DNA of 9,809 nucleotides, taken from assembly GCA_025464795.1 (NCBI GenBank), contig JAODNB010000319.1, positions 1 to 9,809 of the forward strand, given 5' to 3'. The first letter of the stretch is position 1. Each line of letters opens with the position of its first letter. Shown one piece after another: positions 4,851-9,809 of the stretch. A model generated the notes under the pieces. That model saw only the letters and a list, made by a program, of their open reading frames with translations. It was not told the origin of the DNA and searched no databases. The DNA comes from Frankiales bacterium (GTDB lineage Bacteria; Actinomycetota; Actinomycetes; Mycobacteriales; SCTD01). The translations under genes and the position numbers were made by a program.

Positions 4851-6305
4851 GTGACAACGGTCGAGCCGCCACGTTCGTGGCTGCCGTTTCCGCGGGCCCC
4901 TCGCGCTCCGCACCTGCTCGCGCAGCGGGTCCATCGCGATCGCTCCCTGCCCGTGCCCGTGCGCACCCTTGCGGCGATCCACTGCGGAGCGCCTGGTCTG
5001 GTCGCTCCGCTCGCTGATGCGCTCCTCCTGCTCGCCGCTAGTACGGCCGTGCTCGGCCCGCGCGGCTGGTCGCTCGGCGTGGTCGCCTGGCTGGCGCTCG
5101 TCGCGTCCGGGCTGGTCTACGAGGACCGGGACCGGGTCGTGGCCCGGGGGCTCGGCTGGTGGCCGGGCGTGCTGGCCGGACCACTCGCGGCCGGCGTCGT
5201 CGTCCACACGCTCTTCACGGGCACGCGCTTCGGGCTCGCGGTCACCGCGGGACTGGTGGGCCTCGCTGCGCTGATGGCACTGCGCACCTTCGCCTGGCTG
5301 GTCGTCGCGGCCCGTCGCCGCGACGGCCGCGACCTCGCCATCGCCCTCGTCGTGGGCAGTGGCGATCGCGCCCGGACCCTCGCCCGGACGCTGGACCGGC
5401 ACCGCGAGATCGGCCTGAAGGTCGGCGCTGCCGTCGACGCCTCGGTGCTGGCGGACCCGCACCTGCTCGCGGACACAGCCCTGGAGCACGGGGCCCGGCA
5501 CGTCTTCCTCGTGCCGACCGAAGGGGTGCCGTCGCCACCTGCCCTGCGGCGGGCGCTCGGCATCCCGCTGCACCTGTCCTACGTCCCGCTCGTCTCGGAC
5601 GCGCTCCTCGGCAGCCACCAGCGGGGCCGGGTCGGCGGCGTCGCGGTCCTGCCCCTCGGTCAGCCCCTGCGCGGTCCGACACCCATGCGAGGGAAGCGAG
5701 CTCTGGACCTCGTCGGGGCGTCGGTCCTCCTGCTGCTGTGCGCACCGCTGTTCGGCCTGGCTGCTGCAGCGATCCGCCTGGGCGACGGCGGGCCGGTGTT
5801 CTACCGCCAGGCCCGTACGGGCCGCGACGGCGAGCAGTTCCTCATGACCAAGTTCCGCACCATGCGCCAGGGAGCCCATGAGGAGCAGGCGGCTCTCACC
5901 TCGTACAACACCAGCGACGGCCTGCTCTTCAAGATGACCGACGATCCCAGGATCACCCGCGTGGGCGCGTTGCTCCGCCGCTCAGGCGCTGATGAGCTGC
6001 CGCAGCTGCTCGACGTGCTGCGCGGACGCATGAGCCTTGTCGGTCCGCGCCCCCTGCCGGTGCCCAGTGATGCCTTCTCCGAGCGCGACGGCGAGCGGCA
6101 CCTGGTCCGCCCGGGCATGACGGGCCTCTGGCAGGTCAGCGGGGGCTCGACGCTGCGCTACCGCGAGATGATCGACCTGGACCTGACCTACGTGCACGCC
6201 TGGACGATCTGGCTGGATGCCCGCGTCCTGGTCTCGACCGTCGGTGTCCTGATCCGCGCGACCCTCGGCCGGGAGCACCACACGGCGGACGCCTCCGCCC
6301 TGTGA
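4851..6305 (+). CDS. Exopolysaccharide polyprenyl glycosylphosphotransferase (WbaP-like initiating sugar transferase)
   Basis: A 484-residue membrane protein from a GTG. It should transfer a sugar-1-phosphate from a nucleotide sugar to undecaprenyl phosphate at the inner face of the membrane, the first step of exopolysaccharide or capsule repeat-unit synthesis. The N-terminal part has four hydrophobic helices (about 48-68, 75-90, 103-122, 128-153). A Rossmann-like segment follows (162-225, starting LAIALVVGSGDR), as in WbaP relatives. A membrane-associated helix, LVGASVLLLLCAPLFGLAAA (287-306), precedes the bacterial sugar transferase domain: YRQARTG (318-324), KFRTM (334-338), DPRITRVG (365-372), DELPQLLDVLRGRMSLVGPRPL (from 381) and RPGMTGLWQVSGG (420-432). 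The D381-E382 dyad is the expected catalytic pair. The residues just before it are S-G-A where T/Y-S-L is usual, a modest oddity. The sugar transferred (glucose or galactose phosphate are common) is not readable. It is first in an operon of four genes; the next starts 7 nt after its stop. Confidence 0.94.
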   Translation: MTTVEPPRSWLPFPRAPRAPHLLAQRVHRDRSLPVPVRTLAAIHCGAPGLVAPLADALLLLAASTAVLGPRGWSLGVVAWLALVASGLVYEDRDRVVARGLGWWPGVLAGPLAAGVVVHTLFTGTRFGLAVTAGLVGLAALMALRTFAWLVVAARRRDGRDLAIALVVGSGDRARTLARTLDRHREIGLKVGAAVDASVLADPHLLADTALEHGARHVFLVPTEGVPSPPALRRALGIPLHLSYVPLVSDALLGSHQRGRVGGVAVLPLGQPLRGPTPMRGKRALDLVGASVLLLLCAPLFGLAAAAIRLGDGGPVFYRQARTGRDGEQFLMTKFRTMRQGAHEEQAALTSYNTSDGLLFKMTDDPRITRVGALLRRSGADELPQLLDVLRGRMSLVGPRPLPVPSDAFSERDGERHLVRPGMTGLWQVSGGSTLRYREMIDLDLTYVHAWTIWLDARVLVSTVGVLIRATLGREHHTADASAL

Positions 6306-6312
6306 CGCTCGC

Positions 6313-7365
6313 GTGAGGGTCCTGTGCGTCAACGACCTCCCGCCGGGAGGGGCCGGCGGGACCGAGGTGCACCTGGAGCTGCTGCTCGAGGGCTTGCTGG
6401 CCACGGGCGACGAGGCCCGCTGCTTCTCGCGCCCGCCGCGGACGGGCCCTGCCAAGGCCCTCGACGCGTGGGACCCCCGTGCACGCGCAGCCCTCGAGCG
6501 CGAGGTCGAGAGCTTCCGTCCGGACGTGCTGCACTTCCACAACGTGACCCGGGAGCTGTCCGTCGCCGTCCTGCTCGCGGCGCCCTCGCTGCCTCGGGTG
6601 ATCACCGTCCACGACGGCAGGCTTCTCGGGGACGCCGACGGCCGGTCGTCGCCCCTCCGCGCCCTGCAGCGCGCCCGGGCTCGCTGGGACCGCCACGTCA
6701 CTCAGCGAAGCGGCGCCACCCTCGTCGCGGTGTCGTCCGCACTGGCCAGTCGCCTCAGCCGTGCCGGGTTGGGCCCGGTGGTGACCTCGTGGCTCTGGGC
6801 GGAGCCGCCTGCCGGGCCGGTGACCTCACCGACCGACTCCCGGGACATCGCCTTCGTGGGACGGGTCGACACGGACAAGGGCGTGGACGTGCTCGTGGAC
6901 GCGTTCTTGCGAGCGGACCGGCCGGGGGCTCGGCTGCTGCTCGCCGGGACGGGAACCGCGCAGGTCGTGGCCGACCCCAGGGTGGTGCGGCTCGGTCGGC
7001 TCGGTCGCCGCGAGGTCTCAGGGCTGCTCGGGTCGGCGCGCTGCCTGGCGCTCCCCTCCCGTCCTGAGCGTCGGCCCGAGGGTGCGCCGCTGGCCCTGAT
7101 CGAAGGCCTCGTGCACGGTCGCCCGGTCCTGGTCAGCGACGACCCCGGATGTCGCGAGATCGCCCGCATCGACACCCCCCGTCCCGCCGGGCTCTGCGTG
7201 CCGTCCGGCGACGTGGACGCGCTCGCGCAGGCCCTAGGGCGGATCCTGGACGATGACGGGCTCGTGTCCCGGCTCGCTGCCGGGGCCGACGCAGCTGCTG
7301 CCGAGCACACCCCCCAAGCCGGTCTCGCGCGGGTCCGGGCGGCCTACGCCCAGGCGCTCTCGTGA
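6313..7365 (+). CDS. Glycosyltransferase family 4 (GT-B fold), first in the operon
   Basis: A 350-residue cytoplasmic protein from a GTG 7 nt after the transferase stop. There is no clear ribosome binding site, so translation is probably coupled. The N-terminal Rossmann half starts MRVLCVNDLPPGGAGGTEVH, the GGTE acceptor-side loop typical of GT4 enzymes, and has DVLHFHNV (71-78) and ITVHDG (97-102). The C-terminal donor half has FVGRVDTDKGVDVLVDAF (181-198) and the E-x7-E signature at E256 and E264 (PEGAPLALIEGL), followed by GRPVLVSDDPGC. GT4 enzymes are retaining and use nucleotide-activated sugars. Its likely role is to add a sugar to the lipid-linked intermediate made by the upstream enzyme. 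Donor and acceptor are unknown. Its TGA overlaps the next GTG by 4 nt. Confidence 0.9.
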   Translation: MRVLCVNDLPPGGAGGTEVHLELLLEGLLATGDEARCFSRPPRTGPAKALDAWDPRARAALEREVESFRPDVLHFHNVTRELSVAVLLAAPSLPRVITVHDGRLLGDADGRSSPLRALQRARARWDRHVTQRSGATLVAVSSALASRLSRAGLGPVVTSWLWAEPPAGPVTSPTDSRDIAFVGRVDTDKGVDVLVDAFLRADRPGARLLLAGTGTAQVVADPRVVRLGRLGRREVSGLLGSARCLALPSRPERRPEGAPLALIEGLVHGRPVLVSDDPGCREIARIDTPRPAGLCVPSGDVDALAQALGRILDDDGLVSRLAAGADAAAAEHTPQAGLARVRAAYAQALS

Positions 7366-8204
7366 CCCCCGACCCGGTCGCGGTCGTGGTGCCGACGCGG
7401 GACAGGCCGCAGCACCTGGCCACCTGCCTGGCTGCCCTGCTGCCGCAGCTGCTGCCCGGTGACGAGGTGCTCGTCGTCGACTCGGCCTCTGCCGTGCCGG
7501 TGCAGGCGTCGGTGACCGTGCTCCGTGCCGAGACCAAGGGGGCCTCCCTCGCGCGCAACGTCGGGTGGAAGGGGACGAGCGCACCTGTCGTGGCGTTCGT
7601 CGACGACGACTGCGAGGTCGCACCCGGGTGGCGGACAGCGCTCGTGGCGGCCCTGGAAGGCGTCGACATGGTTGTCGGAGGTGTCACCGTCCCACCGGCC
7701 CAGGAGGGGGCGGAACGCGCGGCAGCGATCACGGCGCTGGTGCCGGAGCAGCTGCTGGAAGCCGACGCCCTGCTCCGCGGTGGATCAGGGAACCTCGCCG
7801 TGCGACGCTCGGTGCTGGAGCAGGTCGGCGGGTTCGACGAGCGCCTCGGACCGGGCACCTGGTCCCGTGCGGGCGAAGACCTCGAGTTCCAGGACAGGCT
7901 GCTCACCGCCGGCTTCACCGGCCGCTTCGCCCCGTCCGTCCTCGCCTACCACCACCAGTGGCGCACCCGGCGCGAGCTGCTGCGCCTGGACTACGGCTAC
8001 GGCCTGGGAGCGGGCGCCCGCGCAGCCTGGGCCGGAGGTGAGCACGGTCGACGCGTGCTCCGCGAGGCGCTCTGGAAGAACGGTCTCAGCACGGTCGTCA
8101 GCGATCTCCGCAAGGGCTACCAGCTGGGTGTCCTCACGGCCTTCGTACGGACTGCAGGCGCCCTCGTGGGTTGGGCCCTGGGCCTTCGCAGGCGGCGCGC
8201 ATGA
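7362..8204 (+). CDS. Glycosyltransferase family 2 (GT-A fold)
   Basis: A 280-residue protein from the GTG that shares GTGA with the upstream stop. It begins MTPDPVAVVVPTRDRPQHLA, the usual GT2 opening strand, followed by VLVVDSAS (37-43). The metal and nucleotide-sugar site is FVDDDCEV (79-86; D81-D83). GSGNLAVRRSVLEQVGGFDE (141-160) and the acidic base motif G171-E-D173 within AGEDLEFQDRLL complete a standard inverting GT2 active site. Residues near 255-275 are hydrophobic (FVRTAGALVGWALGL) and end in RRRRA, suggesting the C-terminus dips into the membrane with the basic tail in the cytoplasm. It likely adds an internal sugar of the repeat unit; the specificity is unknown. Its stop overlaps the next gene's ATG (ATGA). 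Confidence 0.92.
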   Translation: MTPDPVAVVVPTRDRPQHLATCLAALLPQLLPGDEVLVVDSASAVPVQASVTVLRAETKGASLARNVGWKGTSAPVVAFVDDDCEVAPGWRTALVAALEGVDMVVGGVTVPPAQEGAERAAAITALVPEQLLEADALLRGGSGNLAVRRSVLEQVGGFDERLGPGTWSRAGEDLEFQDRLLTAGFTGRFAPSVLAYHHQWRTRRELLRLDYGYGLGAGARAAWAGGEHGRRVLREALWKNGLSTVVSDLRKGYQLGVLTAFVRTAGALVGWALGLRRRRA

Positions 8205-9340
8205 GGGTCGCGCTCTACCACCCCTGGACCTACCTCCGCTCGGGCGTCGAGCGCTGGATGGTCGAGCTGATCACCCGCAGCCGGCACGACTGGACGATCT
8301 ACACCCACCACTTCGAGCCGGACGCGACGTACCCCGAGATCCGCGACCTGCAGGTGGTGCCCCTGGCACCTGAGGTGTCCGTGCGCCGCTCCTTGGGCCC
8401 GCTCCTGCGGGCGACGTCGACGCTCCTGTGCGCCCGGATCCCCGCCGACGGGCAGCAGGCCATGCTGGTGTCCTCCGAGGGGCTCGGCGACCTGGTCACC
8501 TTCCGAAGCACGGTGCCGACCGCCGCTTACTGCCACACACCGCTGAAGATCCTCCACGACCCCGCGGCGGCCAGCGTCGTCCAGCAGTCGCCTGCACGCC
8601 GCCTCGCCCTGGCGACCCTCGGGCCCGCGTTCAACACCGTTGACCGCGCGGCGTGGCGGCACTACCAGCACGTGTTCGCCAACAGCACCGAGACGCGGGA
8701 CCGCATCACAGCAGCCCGGCTCCGGCCTGCGGGGCCCGTCGAGGTGCTCGAGCCCGGCGTCAACGCCTGGTGGTGGGAGGGGCCGCTCGTCCAGGACCGC
8801 GCGCCAGTCCTGCTGTACGCCGGCCGGATCATGTGGCAGAAGAACCTCGAGCTCGCCATCGAGACCGTGCGGCTGCTCGGCGGCGAGGTGCGCCTCGTCA
8901 TCGCCGGCATGGTCGACGAGAAGAGCCGCGGGTACCTCGAGGAGCTTCGGGCGCTGGCGGTCGGCCTGCCGATCACCTTCGAGATCGCGCCGCCCGACGA
9001 CCGGCTGCGGGAGCTCTACCGGACGGCCAGCATCCTGCTGTTCACACCACGCAACGAGGACTTCGGCATGGTGGTGCTCGAGGCGATGGCCGCAGGCACC
9101 CCAGTGCTCGCGGTCGACGCAGGCGGCCCGCGCAGCACGGTCGAGCACGGCGTCTCGGGCTGGCTGGTGCCTCCAGTGGCCGGCGCCTTCGCCGCGCAGG
9201 TACGGGATGCCCTCGGGACCGACCTGGTCCCGATGAGGGCCGCCGCTCGGGCGGCCGCGCAGCGCCGCGGTTGGGAGCCGCACGTCGACCGCATCGACGA
9301 CGTGCTCGAGGGTCTGGTCTCAGGCCAGCAGCTCGGCTAG
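8201..9340 (+). CDS. Glycosyltransferase family 4, last in the operon
   Basis: A 379-residue protein. The ATG at 8201 overlaps the previous stop as ATGA, with a CAGGCGG ribosome binding site about 8 nt before it. A start 30 nt further upstream is possible but would deepen the overlap. The N-terminus MRVALYHPWTYLRSGVERW is the GT4 acceptor half with an S-G-V-E loop; CHTPLKILHDP (111-121) recalls the Y-C-H-T-P segment of WbaZ-type mannosyltransferases. The donor half has LLYAGRIMWQKNLELAIE (204-221), then E286 and E294 of the E-x7-E motif (NEDFGMVVLEAMAAGTPVLA), and GGPRSTVEHGVSGWLVPP near the end. Mannose is a reasonable guess for the donor on that resemblance only. Its 3' end overlaps the convergent glycosyltransferase gene by 21 bp. 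Confidence 0.91.
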   Translation: MRVALYHPWTYLRSGVERWMVELITRSRHDWTIYTHHFEPDATYPEIRDLQVVPLAPEVSVRRSLGPLLRATSTLLCARIPADGQQAMLVSSEGLGDLVTFRSTVPTAAYCHTPLKILHDPAAASVVQQSPARRLALATLGPAFNTVDRAAWRHYQHVFANSTETRDRITAARLRPAGPVEVLEPGVNAWWWEGPLVQDRAPVLLYAGRIMWQKNLELAIETVRLLGGEVRLVIAGMVDEKSRGYLEELRALAVGLPITFEIAPPDDRLRELYRTASILLFTPRNEDFGMVVLEAMAAGTPVLAVDAGGPRSTVEHGVSGWLVPPVAGAFAAQVRDALGTDLVPMRAAARAAAQRRGWEPHVDRIDDVLEGLVSGQQLG

Positions 9341-9809
9341 CTCGGCGGCAGCCTCCCCCCAGCTTCGGGGGGAGGTCGCTGTCACGCGCGTCGGCGCGGC
9401 CAGGGCGCCGCGCAGCGCGTCGCTCCACGCGCGCACGTCGCCGGACCGGACGAACGTCGCGTTCCCTCGGGTGCTCTCCCGCAGCACCGGCAGGTCGCTG
9501 ACGATCGCCGGCGTGCCGCACGCAGCGGCCTCCAGCGGCGGCAGGCCAAAGCCCTCGTAGAGCGACGGGTAGAGCAGCACCTGGGCACCCGTGAGGAGGG
9601 CGCGCAGCCGGCGGTCCGTCACGTGCGGCAGGACCGAGATCGTCGAGCCGGCAGGGGTTCTCACGGGAGCGAAGACACCACGGCCACCGCCGACGAGCAC
9701 CAGCCGGTGCGGGATCTCGTGCACCACGGTGAGGTGCGCAGCCACGGCTGTGGCGACGTCCTTGCGCGGGTCCGCCCACCCCACGAGCACGACGTACCGA
9801 CCGTGCTCG
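9320..9809 (-). CDS. Glycosyltransferase family 4, C-terminal half (5' truncated)
   Basis: The minus-strand frame is open from the window edge to a TGA at 9320-9322, about 162 residues. The GTG at 9790 is internal, because the frame continues as E-H-G-R-Y-V-V-L-V-G-W to the edge. It holds the GT4 donor half: VLVGWADPRKDVATAV (strand plus K/R of the nucleotide site), HRLVLVGGG, LPHVTDRRLRALLTGAQVLLYPS and the E-x7-E signature in LYEGFGLPPLEAAACGTPAI. All key residues visible are intact. It faces the operon and so belongs to a second polysaccharide transcription unit coming from the right. It overlaps the previous gene by 21 bp. A mannosyltransferase is a plausible guess from the SLYEGFGLP motif, which is also common in GT4 enzymes generally. 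Confidence 0.9.
   Translation of the reverse strand, partial: EHGRYVVLVGWADPRKDVATAVAAHLTVVHEIPHRLVLVGGGRGVFAPVRTPAGSTISVLPHVTDRRLRALLTGAQVLLYPSLYEGFGLPPLEAAACGTPAIVSDLPVLRESTRGNATFVRSGDVRAWSDALRGALAAPTRVTATSPRSWGEAAAELAELLA
9352..9375. terminator. GC-rich inverted repeat just after the rightward operon
   Basis: CCTCCCCCC-AGCTTC-GGGGGGAGG is a perfect 9-bp stem with a 6-nt loop. It begins 12 nt after the stop of the last rightward gene and lies inside the 3' end of the opposing glycosyltransferase gene. It is the strongest stem in the window. No T-run follows on either strand, so it would be a stem-only terminator or an RNA 3'-end stabiliser of the kind proposed for high-GC bacteria. It must also encode protein (S-P-R-S-W-G-E) on the minus strand. 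Confidence 0.45.

Noticed and set aside
4817..5017. Small 66-codon gene starting at an ATG inside the operon leader
   Set aside because: Only its first 11 codons lie outside the transferase gene, it has no ribosome binding site in position, and its composition follows the shifted frame of the transferase. A short regulatory leader peptide cannot be fully excluded.
4815..5879. 354-codon open frame on the minus strand
   Set aside because: Antisense to the sugar transferase, with Q/R/E-rich composition and no motif.
8117..9283. 388-codon open frame on the minus strand
   Set aside because: Antisense to the last GT4 gene; no recognisable domain, and rich in Arg, Gly and Ala as expected of a complement frame.
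1..9809. CRISPR array, tRNA or rRNA genes, insertion sequences, prophage or defence genes
   Set aside because: No spaced direct repeats, no cloverleaf or rRNA-like stretch, and no transposase, integrase or defence protein motif seen on either strand.

Overview
The window is high-GC DNA (roughly 70% G+C by eye) packed with genes that use many GTG starts. Codon use favours G or C at third positions throughout. This, together with a hexameric-type citrate synthase closely resembling actinobacterial sequences, points to a free-living actinobacterium. A Micrococcales- or Kineosporiales-like genome is a guess; nothing here fixes the genus. I see no tRNA, rRNA, insertion sequence, phage gene or CRISPR array.

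Left part (1-4564), mostly housekeeping genes. The window opens in the 3' end of a pirin-family gene (+). It converges on and overlaps a MutT/NUDIX nucleotide pyrophosphohydrolase (-). A 28-bp spacer holding a 14-bp palindrome separates that gene from a divergent gene (+) for a pterin carbinolamine dehydratase-like protein that lacks the catalytic histidines. Three genes then run leftward: a secreted TIM-barrel glycosidase of the GH113 type, citrate synthase (gltA), and an unrecognised four-helix membrane protein 26 nt after gltA.

Right part (4565-9809), surface-polysaccharide genes. A 286-bp divergent intergenic region separates the glycosidase from a rightward operon. The operon encodes a polyprenyl-phosphate sugar-1-phosphate transferase (WbaP-like, the initiating enzyme), a GT4 glycosyltransferase, a GT2 glycosyltransferase and a second GT4 glycosyltransferase. 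The genes are 7 nt apart or overlap by 4 nt. A third GT4 gene, cut by the window edge, comes in from the right on the minus strand and overlaps the end of the operon by 21 bp. The simplest reading is lipid-linked repeat-unit assembly: the first enzyme loads a sugar phosphate on undecaprenyl phosphate and the glycosyltransferases extend it. Flippase, polymerase and export genes are not in view and would be expected to the right. The divergent secreted glycosidase could trim or release the same polymer; that is inference from position.

The most interesting unexplained structure is the leader of the polysaccharide operon (4754-4850). It contains a 7-bp stem with a UUCG loop, a small stem directly abutting it, a perfect 8-bp stem with a CCCC loop, and a short stem that buries the ribosome binding site just before the GTG start. 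I match it to no riboswitch I know. The other points of interest are the active-site-less dehydratase and the membrane protein. No clearly new multi-gene system is evident.
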